Assembly: GCA_934572535.1 (NCBI GenBank)
Contig: CAKTLJ010000006.1
Coordinates: 29,287 to 93,286, forward strand
Length of the DNA: 64,000 nt
DNA from: an uncultured Eubacteriales bacterium
GTDB lineage: Bacteria > Bacillota > Clostridia > Oscillospirales > Oscillospiraceae
Direction of reading: 5' to 3'
Each line of letters begins with the position of its first letter. Position 1 is the first letter of the stretch. The position numbers and the translations under genes are program-made. This document shows positions 7,322-15,854 of the stretch, one piece after another. Under the pieces are notes generated by a model. That model ran no database searches. It saw nothing but the letters and a program-made list of their open reading frames with translations, and had not been told where the DNA came from.

Positions 7322-9058
7322 ATGACGTATCAGCAACGATATGAACGCTGGCTGGCCAACCCCGCCCTCTCCCCCGAGGAAAAGGCCGAGCTGAACGCCA
7401 TCGCCGACGACCCCAAGGAGATCGAAGACCGCTTTTTCAGCACGCTGGAGTTCGGCACCGCCGGGCTGCGCGGCGTTATGGGCCTGGGCCTGCGCCGGAT
7501 GAACGTCCACGTCATCCGCCACGCCACCCAGGCCTTTGCCCAGGTCATCCTGGCGGAAGGGCCCGCGGCGGCGGCCAAGGGCGTGGCCGTCTGCTACGAC
7601 TGCCGCATCCACTCCGCGGACTTTGCCCGGGAGGCCGCCTGCGTCATGGCGGCCAACGGCATCCCCGTCCGCCTCTTTGACGCCATGCACCCCACCCCCG
7701 AGCTTTCCTTTGCCGTCCGGGCGTACGGCTGCATCGCCGGTCTGAATGTCACCGCCAGCCACAATCCCCCTGAATACAACGGCTACAAGGTCTACTGGTC
7801 CGACGGGGCCCAGCTGCCCCCTCACCACGCCGCCGCCATCGCCAAGGTCATGGAGGAGATCGACGTCTTCGACGACGTGAAGACCATGGACTACCAGGCC
7901 GCCCTGGACCAGGGTCTTGTCACCCTCATCGGCAAGGAGACCGACGACAGGTTCCTGGCCCACGTGCTGGGTCAGATCAACGACAAGGCGTCCGTGGCCA
8001 AGGTGGCCGATACCTTCCGCATGGTATACACCCCCTTCCACGGCACCGGCTACCAGCAGATCCCCTACGTGCTGGGCCAGCTGGGCATCAAGCACCTCTA
8101 CTGCGTTCCCGAGCAGATGGTCATTGACGGCTCCTTCCCCACCGTGAGATCCCCCAACCCGGAGACCCCCGAGAGCTTCGCCCTGGCCGGGAAGCTGGCC
8201 CGTGAGGTGGACGCCGACTTCATCCTCGGCTCCGACCCCGACGCCGACCGGGTGGCCATCCAGGTCAAGGACCGGGACGGGCAGTACGTCCAGATCTCCG
8301 GCAACCAGACCGGCGTGCTGCTGCTGGACTACCTCATCGGCGCGAAGAAGCGGGCGGGCACCATGCCCGCGCGCCCCGTGGCGCTGAAATCCCTGGTCAC
8401 CACCAACCTGGCCAAAAAGGTGGCCGAGGCCAACGGCCTCCGGTGCTTTGACACCTTCACCGGCTTCAAGTTCATGGCCGAAAAGAAAAACCAGCTGGAA
8501 GCCGCCGGGGAGGGCCACGTGATCTTCTCCTACGAGGAGTCCATCGGCTATATGATCGGCGACTACGTCCGGGACAAGGACGCCGTCACCGCCGCCCTGC
8601 TGCTCACCGAGATGACCGCCTGGTACGCCGCCCAGGGCATGACCCTGCTGGACGCCCTGGAGGTCCTCTTCCAGAAGTACGGCTACCACGGAGAGCGGAC
8701 CCTGAACCTGGTGATGCCCGGCCTGGAGGGCATGGCCAACATGAAGGCCCTCATGGCCGACCTGCGCTCCGCGCCCCCGGAGGAGATCGCCGGGGTGAAG
8801 GTCACCGTCCGGCGGGACTACCAGGACGGTGCGCAGATCGACGTTGCCACCGGCGAGAAGACCACCATGGAGCTGGTCGGGTCCAACGTCCTGCGCTATC
8901 TCCTGGCCGACGGCACCGACCTGGTGATCCGCCCCTCCGGCACCGAGCCCAAGATCAAGGTCTACGTCCTGGCCACCGGCCCCGACAGCGCCAGCTGTCA
9001 GGCCAAGCTAGACCGCTACGGCGCCTGGGCCAGCGCGCTGCAAAAGAACTACGGATAA
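7322..9058 (+). CDS. pgcA: Phosphoglucomutase/phosphomannomutase family enzyme
   Basis: A 578-residue alpha-D-phosphohexomutase interconverting hexose 1- and 6-phosphates for wall and glycolipid precursors. Motifs: FGTAGLRGVMG at the N-terminus, the phosphoserine loop TASHNPPEYNGYKVYW, the metal loop GSDPDADRVA, the sugar loop GYEESIGYMIGD and the phosphate loop RPSGTEPKIKVY. The length and order match the PgcA type (about 575-580). The ATG at 7322 is chosen because a GGAAAGGAG site precedes it; the frame is open further upstream but has no such site. A strong terminator follows directly. Substrate choice (glucose versus mannose phosphate) cannot be fixed from sequence alone. Confidence 0.92.
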   Translation: MTYQQRYERWLANPALSPEEKAELNAIADDPKEIEDRFFSTLEFGTAGLRGVMGLGLRRMNVHVIRHATQAFAQVILAEGPAAAAKGVAVCYDCRIHSADFAREAACVMAANGIPVRLFDAMHPTPELSFAVRAYGCIAGLNVTASHNPPEYNGYKVYWSDGAQLPPHHAAAIAKVMEEIDVFDDVKTMDYQAALDQGLVTLIGKETDDRFLAHVLGQINDKASVAKVADTFRMVYTPFHGTGYQQIPYVLGQLGIKHLYCVPEQMVIDGSFPTVRSPNPETPESFALAGKLAREVDADFILGSDPDADRVAIQVKDRDGQYVQISGNQTGVLLLDYLIGAKKRAGTMPARPVALKSLVTTNLAKKVAEANGLRCFDTFTGFKFMAEKKNQLEAAGEGHVIFSYEESIGYMIGDYVRDKDAVTAALLLTEMTAWYAAQGMTLLDALEVLFQKYGYHGERTLNLVMPGLEGMANMKALMADLRSAPPEEIAGVKVTVRRDYQDGAQIDVATGEKTTMELVGSNVLRYLLADGTDLVIRPSGTEPKIKVYVLATGPDSASCQAKLDRYGAWASALQKNYG

Positions 9059-9065
9059 GCCTTCA

Positions 9066-9100
9066 CGGCCCCAGTCCCGCGCGGGACTGGGGCCGTTTGT
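9066..9100 (+). terminator. Terminator after the phosphohexomutase gene
   Basis: A near-perfect palindrome of 30 bases (9066-9095) followed by TTTGT, eight bases after the stop codon. Confidence 0.75.
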
Positions 9101-9152
9101 CATATTTCTCCGGGCCGGGCCATAGGCTAGTGACACAAAAGGAGGTCCTTGC

Positions 9153-10286
9153 ATGAAGAAACTCTGCGCGCTTCTGCTCCTCTGCACGCTCCCGCTGTGC
9201 CTGGTCCCCGCCGCCGCCGCGCAACCGGAAACCAACGCCAAGGCGGTGATCCTCATGGAGAAATCCACAGGGGAGATCCTCTACGAAGAAAATTCCCACG
9301 AACCGCTGGAGCCTGCCAGCGTCACCAAGGTCATGACCCTCCTCCTCATTATGGAGGCCCTGGACAACGGGACCCTCACCAAGGAGACCATGGTCCCGGT
9401 CTCTGCCGCCGCCGCCGGGATGGGCGGGTCCCAGGTGTACATGAAGGAGGGCGAGCAGTTCTCCGTCCACGATATGCTCAAAGCCATCGCCGTGGCCTCG
9501 GGCAACGACGCCTCCGTGGCGATGGCCGAGTATCTGGCCGGGAGCGAGAGCGGGTTCGTGGAAAAGATGAACGAAAAGGCTGCCGAGCTGGGCATGAAGG
9601 ACACGGCCTTTCAAAACTGCACCGGCCTGCCCGCCGCGGGCCACCACACCTCCGCCCACGACATCGCCCTCATGTCCCGGGCCCTCATCCTCCACCACCC
9701 GGACATCCGCACCTACACCACCATCTGGATGGACGCCCTGCGGGACGGGGCCTTCCAGCTGACCAACACCAACAAGCTCATCCGCTTCTACGACGGGGCC
9801 ACGGGCCTGAAGACCGGCTCCACCGACGCCGCCCTCTACTGTCTCTCGGCCACAGCCGAGAAGGAGGGCATGGAGCTCATCGCCGTGGTCCTGGGCGCCC
9901 CCACCTCCGCCGACCGCTTCGAGACGGCCAAGGCCTTGCTCAACTACGGCTTCGCCGCCTACGCCCTGGTGACCGCGGCTCCATCAGAGCCCATCCCGAC
10001 GGTGGAGGTCCTGTTGGGTCGAACGCCCGCCGTCCAGCCGGTCCCGGCCGAAGCGGCCCAGATGCTGCTGCCCAAGGGGGACGCGGCCAAGATCACCACC
10101 ACCCTGGAGCTGGCAGAGTCCGTCCAGGCCCCCGTGACCCAGGGCCAGGCGCTGGGCAGCCTGACCGTCTGGGTGGACGGAGAAAAGCGCGGGACCCTGC
10201 CCCTGGTCGCCCAGGAGGAAGTCCCCCGGCTGTCTCTGCCGGAGATCTACCAGGGCCTGCTCTGCACCTTCTTCCATCTGACATAA
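9153..10286 (+). CDS. dacF: D-alanyl-D-alanine carboxypeptidase (low-molecular-weight PBP, DacF/PBP5 type)
   Basis: Trims the terminal D-Ala from peptidoglycan pentapeptides outside the membrane. A cleaved signal peptide is visible (MKKLCALLLL to PAAAA, about residues 1-23). Active-site triads of the S11 peptidase family are intact: SVTK with Ser56, SGN at 116-118 and KTG at 220-222. A C-terminal beta domain follows (about 265-365). The last stretch, LPEIYQGLLCTFFHLT, may be an amphipathic membrane anchor. Start ATG 9153 follows a strong AAAGGAGGTCC site. The length of 377 is ordinary. It could serve vegetative growth or spore cortex; no spoIIA genes are adjacent, so the symbol is tentative. 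Confidence 0.9.
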   Translation: MKKLCALLLLCTLPLCLVPAAAAQPETNAKAVILMEKSTGEILYEENSHEPLEPASVTKVMTLLLIMEALDNGTLTKETMVPVSAAAAGMGGSQVYMKEGEQFSVHDMLKAIAVASGNDASVAMAEYLAGSESGFVEKMNEKAAELGMKDTAFQNCTGLPAAGHHTSAHDIALMSRALILHHPDIRTYTTIWMDALRDGAFQLTNTNKLIRFYDGATGLKTGSTDAALYCLSATAEKEGMELIAVVLGAPTSADRFETAKALLNYGFAAYALVTAAPSEPIPTVEVLLGRTPAVQPVPAEAAQMLLPKGDAAKITTTLELAESVQAPVTQGQALGSLTVWVDGEKRGTLPLVAQEEVPRLSLPEIYQGLLCTFFHLT

Positions 10287-10290
10287 CGCG

Positions 10291-10320
10291 AAAAGGCTTC
10301 CCGGGTGGGAAGCCTTTTCT
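10291..10320. terminator. Bidirectional terminator between dacF and the SEDS-like gene
   Basis: A 12-base perfect stem, AAAAGGCTTCCC against GGGAAGCCTTTT, with a four-base loop. It has T-runs on both strands and serves the convergent genes on either side. Confidence 0.85.
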
Positions 10321-11612
10321 CAGTCCGCGCAAGGTTTGCCGGGGACTCGGTTTGTCATCGGCAAGCGCTCCTGCCGGAAGACGGACAGGGCCAGGCCGAT
10401 GAGGGCCATGTCGATGACCAGGACCGTATTCCCGGTGAGCAGCGGGAAGTGCACGGTGAACATCACCACGCCCAGGTTCATAATGACCGCCCAGACGCCC
10501 CGCAGAAGCAGGGGGACCACCACCGCCAGCACGGTGAGCTGCGCCAGCATCGTTTTCTGCTTCAGGCACTTGACCAGCATCCAGGCCGCCAGCAGAAAGA
10601 CTGCCAGCACCAGCAGCAGGAAGGGCAGCCAGCCCAGCTTATGGATGACCGTGGTCAGGAAAAAATCCCCCTGCCCCTCAAAGAGGCTCCTCTCATAGGG
10701 ATAGGGGCCTGCCCACGTTCCCTGCCCCGTCCAGCGGGCGGTCTGCAAGGCCTGCTGAATGATCATGCCCATCTGACCAGACCCCATGGGGTCCAGCTCC
10801 GGGTGGAGGGCATAGGTGAGGCGTCCGCTCAGATAGGCCGACGTCATCCCTTTTGCCAGGAGCAGCCCGGCCAGAAGGCCCATTCCGCCTGCCAGAAGCC
10901 CCACGCTCCTGCCCTTCCCGAGGCCATACCAGTCCCGCCAGGCCAGGATCGCCAGCAGGAGCAGGCCCACCAGGCCCAGAAAGAGGCGCTCGGACAGATA
11001 CCGATGCGGTCCTACCGCCACCAGGGGAAAAAGACCGGCGCAAGAGAGAAGAAAGCCCTTCCAGCCCTCCCCCCGCCAAGCGTACAGCCAGGCGGCATAG
11101 ACAACAGGAAACAGCACGGAAACGCTGGACAGACTGCCGGGGATCGCCCCGGCATCCGCCCTGCCCAGAAAGAGGGCCACGGCCAGCGCAGCCAGGTAGA
11201 GGCTCTTCCCGTGGCGGCCCAGAGCGGTGTGATCCAGAAAATAGCCCCCAAACAGGGCCGCCGCCCCGATCAGGAAGCTCAAGAGCGTCCGCCCGACGTC
11301 CACCTCCCATCCGCCGGTCAAAGCCGACCGCAGGAGCACGCTGGTCAGCGCCACCGCCAGCGTCAGGGCCAGCAGGCCCCACTGGGGCTTGGGCCGATGG
11401 ACGCTGTCCAGCGCCTGGCCCACCGTCACCGGGTCCCCCATCTGGCGGACGGCCTCGGCCTGGGCCTCCTCCTCGGACATGCCCTGCCTCAGGCAGGCGT
11501 CCCGCTCGTCCAGCAGGTGGGTGCGAAGCTCCGAGAGCAGCGAGGGCTTGGCCCGCTTCCAGTGGATCTGCTCCCCTGCCAGCGCCAGATATTGTTCCAG
11601 ACGGTCAGGCAT
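10320..11612 (-). CDS. HAAS-domain / FtsW-RodA-SpoVE-like (SEDS) membrane protein fusion
   Basis: A 430-residue protein with two parts. Residues about 1-75 form a soluble helical domain (LEQYLALAGEQIHW to SEEEAQAEAVRQMGDP) of the HAAS/DUF1700 kind usually paired with PadR regulators. The rest has about ten membrane helices. Its C-terminal half aligns by eye with SEDS glycosyltransferases: GDFFLTTVIHKLGWLPFLLLV corresponds to the RodA/FtsW stretch with the essential Asp, and MNLGVVMFTVHFPLLTGNTVLV to the region that usually reads PFISYGGSS. The Asp is kept, but the two acidic residues after it are HK and the GGSS motif is replaced by GNTV. Function as a wall polymerase is therefore uncertain. 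It overlaps the padR stop by eight bases, so it is the regulator's likely target. Confidence 0.75.
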   Translation of the reverse strand: MPDRLEQYLALAGEQIHWKRAKPSLLSELRTHLLDERDACLRQGMSEEEAQAEAVRQMGDPVTVGQALDSVHRPKPQWGLLALTLAVALTSVLLRSALTGGWEVDVGRTLLSFLIGAAALFGGYFLDHTALGRHGKSLYLAALAVALFLGRADAGAIPGSLSSVSVLFPVVYAAWLYAWRGEGWKGFLLSCAGLFPLVAVGPHRYLSERLFLGLVGLLLLAILAWRDWYGLGKGRSVGLLAGGMGLLAGLLLAKGMTSAYLSGRLTYALHPELDPMGSGQMGMIIQQALQTARWTGQGTWAGPYPYERSLFEGQGDFFLTTVIHKLGWLPFLLLVLAVFLLAAWMLVKCLKQKTMLAQLTVLAVVVPLLLRGVWAVIMNLGVVMFTVHFPLLTGNTVLVIDMALIGLALSVFRQERLPMTNRVPGKPCAD

Positions 11613-11946
11613 ACCCCTCACCCCCTTCCAGCACCCGGAGGACCGCCCCGGCGTAGGTCCGCCACGCGGCCTCCTTTTCCGCCAACCGGCGGCGGCCGCT
11701 TTCGGTCAGATGGTAGTAGCGCCGGGGTCTGGCAGCGCCAGCCTCCTCCTCCCAGGCCTCGATCTCCCCCTTCTGCTCCAGGGCGTGGAGCAAGGGGTAC
11801 AGGGTCCCGGACTTGAGTTCAAAGGTCTTGTCGGAGCGGCGGCGGAGTTCCTCCACCATCTGGTAGCCGTACTTGTCGCCATCCTCCAGCAGCTTCAGCA
11901 CCAGGAGGGTGGTGCTGCCTGCCAGCAGGCTCTTGTCAATGGACAT
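11605..11946 (-). CDS. PadR-family transcriptional regulator
   Basis: A 113-residue winged-helix repressor. The N-terminal domain reads LLAGSTTLLVLKLLEDGDKYGYQMVEEL, with the recognition region SGTLYPLLHALEQKGEIEAW and the wing RRYYHLTESGRRRL, all typical of PadR subfamily 1. The C-terminal helix (about 85-113) is the dimer segment. It is the first gene of a two-gene operon with the HAAS-SEDS protein; PadR/HAAS pairing is common in Firmicutes. Two dyads in its own promoter (11967-12008) suggest autoregulation. The start codon follows a GGAGGGAC site. Confidence 0.92.
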   Translation of the reverse strand: MSIDKSLLAGSTTLLVLKLLEDGDKYGYQMVEELRRRSDKTFELKSGTLYPLLHALEQKGEIEAWEEEAGAARPRRYYHLTESGRRRLAEKEAAWRTYAGAVLRVLEGGEGYA

Positions 11947-11966
11947 GATCGTCCCTCCTTTTTATG

Positions 11967-12011
11967 TAGGTGATCTACCTATATGATATATCGAACATCT
12001 ACCTATGTCAA
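11967..12011 (-). promoter_or_regulatory. padR promoter with two overlapping operator-like dyads
   Basis: Minus-strand TTGACA (12006-12011), 17 bases, TATCAT (11983-11988). One dyad, ACATCTACCTATGT (11995-12008), covers the -35 and spacer edge; the other, TAGGTGATCTACCTA (11967-11981), lies just after the -10. The ACAT...ATGT ends resemble known PadR operators. Confidence 0.75.
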
Positions 12012-12063
12012 GAGGAGATCCGCTTTGTCAGAAAATCCGAAGGGTTTCCCTCCGGGGCCGTCC

Positions 12064-12092
12064 TTGACAATTTCCCAAGGACTCATTAAAAT
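12064..12092 (+). promoter_or_regulatory. Promoter of the cysteine desulfurase gene
   Basis: TTGACA (12064-12069), 17 bases, TAAAAT (12087-12092), 43 bases before the start codon. Confidence 0.75.
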
Positions 12093-12135
12093 AGAGAAGA
12101 TTTTTGACATACCGTCCCGAAAGAGGGTTTTTACG

Positions 12136-13281
12136 ATGCACACCATTTATCTGGACCACGCCGCCACCACCCAGGTGCTGCCCGAGGCCGCCCAGGCGGC
12201 TCTGCGGGTGATGACCGAGGACTATGGCAACCCCTCCTCCCTCCACCATCTGGGCGTTCAGGCCGCCAAGGAGGTGACCGAGCACCGGTCGCAGGTCGCT
12301 GCCGCCCTGGGCTGCCAGGCCGACGAGGTCTACTTCACCTCCTGCGGCACGGAGGGGGACAACTGGGCCATTCAGCTGGCTGTCCACCACGGCCGCCACA
12401 GGGGCAAGCACATCATCACCACCGCCGTGGAGCACGCCGCTGTGCTGGAGCCCTGCAAGGCCCTGGAGCGGCAGGGCTACGAGGTCACCTACCTCCACCC
12501 CGACGCCACAGGCCATATCCGCCTGGAGGCCTTGGAGGAAGCCCTCCGCCCCGACACCGTGCTGGTCTCCATGATGCTGGTGAACAACGAGACCGGCTTC
12601 CTCCAGCCTGTGGCCGAGGCCGCGCGGCTCCTAAAGCGCCAAAGGTCCAACGCCCTTCTCCACTGCGACGCCGTCCAGGGCTTTTTGAAGGTCCCCTTCA
12701 CGGTCAAGAGCCTGGGGGCCGACCTCATCACCATCAGCGGCCACAAGATCGGCGCGCCCAAGGGCATTGGCGCCCTCTACGTCAGCCCCCGCCTGCACCC
12801 CATGGTCCCCATGCTCCGGGGCGGCGGCCAGGAAAAGGCCATGCGCTCCGGCACCGAGGCCACCCCCCAGATCGCGGCCTTTGCCACCGCCTGCACCCTG
12901 GGGCACAAGGCCCTGCGGGAACGGGTGGCCTGCCTCACCGAACTGAAGGCCTACACCCTGGACAAGCTCCGGGCCGTCGTCCCCGGCCTGGTGGTCGTCT
13001 CCGAGGGTGACGCCCCCCACATCCTGGCCATCTCCCTGCCCGGCTACCCCAGCCAGGTGGTGGTGCGCTACCTCAGCGACAAGGGCGTTTGCCTCTCCTC
13101 CGGTTCCGCCTGCCACAAGGGCAAGGCCAGCCACGTCTACGCCGCCATGAACCTGCCCAAGGCCGTCCGGGACGGTATGCTGCGGGTGTCGCTGGGGCCT
13201 TCCAACACCAGGGAGGAGATCGACGTCCTGGCCGACGCCCTCCTCTCCGCCACCCAGGCGCTCGTTGCCGCCGGGCGGTGA
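12136..13281 (+). CDS. Cysteine desulfurase (NifS/IscS-like, class V aminotransferase fold)
   Basis: A 381-residue PLP enzyme that mobilises sulfur from cysteine for Fe-S clusters or tRNA thiolation. It begins IYLDHAATTQVLPEA, with the cofactor His in VEHAAVLEPCK, the Schiff-base Lys204 in ITISGHKIGAPKG and the persulfide Cys326 in LSSGSACHKGK. The end, LRVSLGPSNTREEID, is typical. The short catalytic loop after the Cys is NifS/IscS-like. Start ATG 12136 gives the family N-terminus, though its ribosome site is weak. It stands alone with its own promoter; neither iscU/nifU nor thiI is beside it, so the sulfur acceptor is unknown. Confidence 0.9.
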   Translation: MHTIYLDHAATTQVLPEAAQAALRVMTEDYGNPSSLHHLGVQAAKEVTEHRSQVAAALGCQADEVYFTSCGTEGDNWAIQLAVHHGRHRGKHIITTAVEHAAVLEPCKALERQGYEVTYLHPDATGHIRLEALEEALRPDTVLVSMMLVNNETGFLQPVAEAARLLKRQRSNALLHCDAVQGFLKVPFTVKSLGADLITISGHKIGAPKGIGALYVSPRLHPMVPMLRGGGQEKAMRSGTEATPQIAAFATACTLGHKALRERVACLTELKAYTLDKLRAVVPGLVVVSEGDAPHILAISLPGYPSQVVVRYLSDKGVCLSSGSACHKGKASHVYAAMNLPKAVRDGMLRVSLGPSNTREEIDVLADALLSATQALVAAGR

Positions 13282-13287
13282 GCCTAT

Positions 13288-13338
13288 CCGCAAAAAAAGA
13301 CCTTTCCGCGCTTCTCGCGGAAAGGTCTTTTTTTGCGG
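13288..13338. terminator. Very long bidirectional terminator between the desulfurase gene and argS
   Basis: A perfect 23-base stem with a five-base loop (13311-13315) and seven-base A/T runs inside the arms. It ends both convergent transcripts. Confidence 0.9.
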
Positions 13339-13348
13339 TTGAGGGGGG

Positions 13349-15097
13349 TCACATCTTTTCGGGTGCGGTGACGCCCAGCAGGCCCAGGCAGTTGGCCAGG
13401 ACGGAGCGAACGCTGTCGGCCAGCTTCAAACGGGCGGCCAGAACGTCGGGCGCTTCCCCCTTGATACGGCAGGCTCCATAGAAGCGGTGGAAGTCACCGG
13501 CCAGCTCGATGAGGTAGCGGTTGATGCGGGAGGGGTCGTAGTCCCGGGCGGCGGCGCGGATCTCGTCGGGCAGACGGGCCAGGGTGCGGACCAGGGCCTT
13601 CTCTTCCTCGGTGCGCAGCAGCTCCGCCCGGATCGCGGCGGCTGCGGGCACCTGATGCCCCTCCTCGGCCAGACGGGCGATGAGGGTGCAGATGCGGGCG
13701 TGGGCATACTGGACATAGTAGACGGGGTTCTCGCTGTCCTCCCGCACGGCCAGGCCCAGGTCGAAGTCCACCGGGCTGGTGGAGGAGCGGGAGTTGAAGA
13801 AGTAGCGGGCGGCGTCCACACTGACCTCGTCCAGCAGGTCGTGGAGGGCGATGGCCTTGCCGGAGCGCTTGGACATGCGGACCGGCTGGCCGTCCTGGAG
13901 CAGGTTCACCAGCTGCATCAGGACCACCACCAGGCGGTGGGAGCCGTCCAGCCCCAGACCGTCCAAAGCGGCCTGGAGACGGGCCACGTGACCGTGGTGG
14001 TCCGCGCCCCAGATGTTGATGACCTTGTCGAAGCCGCGGACCTCCAGCTTGTTCCGGTGGTAGGCGATGTCGGCGGCAAAGTAGGTGTAGAAGCCGTTGG
14101 CGCGGCAGAGGACGTCGTCCTTCAGCTCCAGCTTGTCGATCTGCTTCTGGCTCTTGCCCTCGGCCAGGAACTTGGTCTTCAGCAGGTCGGAGGTCTTCAG
14201 CCACAGGGCCCCGTCCTTCTCATAGGTCCAGCCCTTCTCGGTCAGCAGCCCCACGGTCTCGGCCACATAGCCGGACTGGTGGAGGGAGGACTCGAAGAAC
14301 CACTGGTCGTACTCGATGCCGTAGCGGCGCAGGTCCTCCTTCATCTTGGGGATGTTGTGCGCAAGGCCATAGGCGGCCAGCGCGTCCAGGCGGGTCTGCT
14401 CGTCCACATCCCGGAAGGAATCTCCGTGCTCTTCATAGAATCCCTGGGCCAGGTCCTTGATATCCTGGCCGTGGTAGCCGTCCTCGGGGAAGGCCACGTT
14501 CTCCTCCCCCAGGAGGAGCTGGAGGTAGCGGGCCTGGATGGACACGGCAAACTTGTTGATCTGGTTGCCGGCGTCGTTGACATAGAACTCCTTCCAGGTC
14601 TCAAACCCGTCCCGCCGGAGGACGTTGGCCAGGGTGTCGCCCAGAACGCCGCCCCGGGCGTTGCCCATGTGCATGGGGCCGGTGGGGTTGGCGGAGACGA
14701 ACTCCACCATGATCTTCTGGCCCGCGCCGTCCTTGCCCTGGCCATAGAGCGGGCCCTCGGCCTCGATCTCCGCCAGCACGTCGCCGTACCACTTGGAGCC
14801 CAGGCGGAAGTTCATAAAGCCGGGGCCCGCGATCTCCACGGAGGAAAAGATGGTCCCCTCCAGGTCCATGTGGTCGGACAGCGCCTGGGCAATGGCGCGG
14901 GGGTTCCTCTTCATGGCCTTGGCACCGGCCATGGCATAGGAGGAGGCGTAGTCGCCGTTCTGCGGGTCCTTGGGGATCTCGACGGAGCCCTTGAGCTCCA
15001 CCCCAGCGGGCAGGACGCCCGCCGCCGCAGCGGCCTCATAGGCCTTGCGGGTGCATTCGGTCACTTGGTCTTTCGCGTATTGGATCAAATTCGCCAT
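13349..15097 (-). CDS. argS: Arginyl-tRNA synthetase
   Basis: Charges tRNA-Arg. The product has the N-terminal Add-1 domain, the class I HIGH signature as HMGN at about residues 143-146 in SANPTGPMHMGNARGG, the KMSKS-like MSKRSGKAI, and the DALR anticodon-binding domain at the C-terminus (YVQYAHARI onward, ending LLGVTAPEKM). The length of 582 is usual. Start ATG 15097 (MANLIQYAKD) has an AAAGGTGA site; a further in-frame ATG upstream at 15121 does not. It follows the DUF1934 gene by about 50 bases, the same pair as ywiB-argS in Bacillus. Confidence 0.96.
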   Translation of the reverse strand: MANLIQYAKDQVTECTRKAYEAAAAAGVLPAGVELKGSVEIPKDPQNGDYASSYAMAGAKAMKRNPRAIAQALSDHMDLEGTIFSSVEIAGPGFMNFRLGSKWYGDVLAEIEAEGPLYGQGKDGAGQKIMVEFVSANPTGPMHMGNARGGVLGDTLANVLRRDGFETWKEFYVNDAGNQINKFAVSIQARYLQLLLGEENVAFPEDGYHGQDIKDLAQGFYEEHGDSFRDVDEQTRLDALAAYGLAHNIPKMKEDLRRYGIEYDQWFFESSLHQSGYVAETVGLLTEKGWTYEKDGALWLKTSDLLKTKFLAEGKSQKQIDKLELKDDVLCRANGFYTYFAADIAYHRNKLEVRGFDKVINIWGADHHGHVARLQAALDGLGLDGSHRLVVVLMQLVNLLQDGQPVRMSKRSGKAIALHDLLDEVSVDAARYFFNSRSSTSPVDFDLGLAVREDSENPVYYVQYAHARICTLIARLAEEGHQVPAAAAIRAELLRTEEEKALVRTLARLPDEIRAAARDYDPSRINRYLIELAGDFHRFYGACRIKGEAPDVLAARLKLADSVRSVLANCLGLLGVTAPEKM

Positions 15098-15148
15098 ACT
15101 ATCTGTCACCTTTATTCTCAAAGTATTTGGATGCGCAGGGAAAGGACG

Positions 15149-15598
15149 TCACTGGTCCAGAGGCAGGCTGCCGGGGGTGGGCTCGGAGACCTGGATCTCA
15201 AAGGAGTTCTCGCCCACGCGCTCGTTTTCCACCTCCATGATATAGCGGATGGAGATGCTGCCGCCGTGCTCGGTCATGTCAGAAAAGGCCTTCTGGGTGT
15301 TCACCCCCAGAATGACGCCGCCGAAGGGCGTCTGGTAGGGAGAAAAGTGCTTCTTCCCCACCCGGAAGATCATCTCCGAGGTGAGCGTCCCCTCCCGGAT
15401 GAGGGTGATCTGGTCCTTCTCAATGCGGAAGGTGGTGGTGGTCCCCTCCAGGCCGGTCAGTTCGCTCTCCCGATAGGAGAGGGCAAACGCTCCTTCCTCC
15501 CCCCGGAGCGTCCCCTGGGTGACCAGTTCCATCACGTCTTCCTGGCCTGGCTCGCTGGCCTGGGTGCCTCTGATTGAAATAATGACTGGTTTTTCCAT
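15149..15598 (-). CDS. DUF1934 (YwiB-like) beta-barrel protein
   Basis: A 149-residue soluble protein recognised as DUF1934: VIISIRGTQASEPGQEDVMELVTQG at the start, the strand pattern ESELTGLEGTTTTFRIEKDQITLIREG, then IRYIMEVENERVGENSFEIQV at the end. The family folds as a calycin-like barrel and has no firm biochemical role. It sits directly upstream of argS, as in Bacillus ywiB-argS, and shares the promoter at 15637-15665. Confidence 0.88.
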   Translation of the reverse strand: MEKPVIISIRGTQASEPGQEDVMELVTQGTLRGEEGAFALSYRESELTGLEGTTTTFRIEKDQITLIREGTLTSEMIFRVGKKHFSPYQTPFGGVILGVNTQKAFSDMTEHGGSISIRYIMEVENERVGENSFEIQVSEPTPGSLPLDQ

Positions 15599-15636
15599 GA
15601 ATCTATCCCACTTCTTTTTTATTTTGTTGGCAAATC

Positions 15637-15665
15637 ATTATACCCGATATTGCTCGAAATGTAAA
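15637..15665 (-). promoter_or_regulatory. Promoter of DUF1934-argS
   Basis: Minus-strand TTTACA (15660-15665), 17 bases, perfect TATAAT (15637-15642), about 40 bases before the start. Confidence 0.75.
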
Positions 15666-15724
15666 GACCGCGTCCGCTTTCTCCGCCAGCCGGAGATATT
15701 CCCAGATTTTTTACAAGATGCCCT

Positions 15725-15753
15725 TTGACTTTCCAGGAAAAGGACACTATAAT
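15725..15753 (+). promoter_or_regulatory. Promoter of the 138-residue unknown gene
   Basis: TTGACT (15725-15730), 17 bases, perfect TATAAT (15748-15753). It is divergent from the DUF1934-argS promoter. A leader of about 95 bases follows. Confidence 0.75.
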
Positions 15754-15854
15754 AGTTTGACGATCAGGTGGGGCGCAACTTTCCCCGCCGGTTTGCTTAC
15801 AATAATAGGAGCCCCGCTCACTCTATCCCACAGCACAAGCGAGGAGGTCATGGT

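Noticed and set aside
9149..10402. 417-codon plus-strand frame overlapping dacF in another phase.
   Set aside because: dacF in the alternative frame has a signal peptide and all three PBP motifs; this frame is Arg/His/Gly-rich noise.
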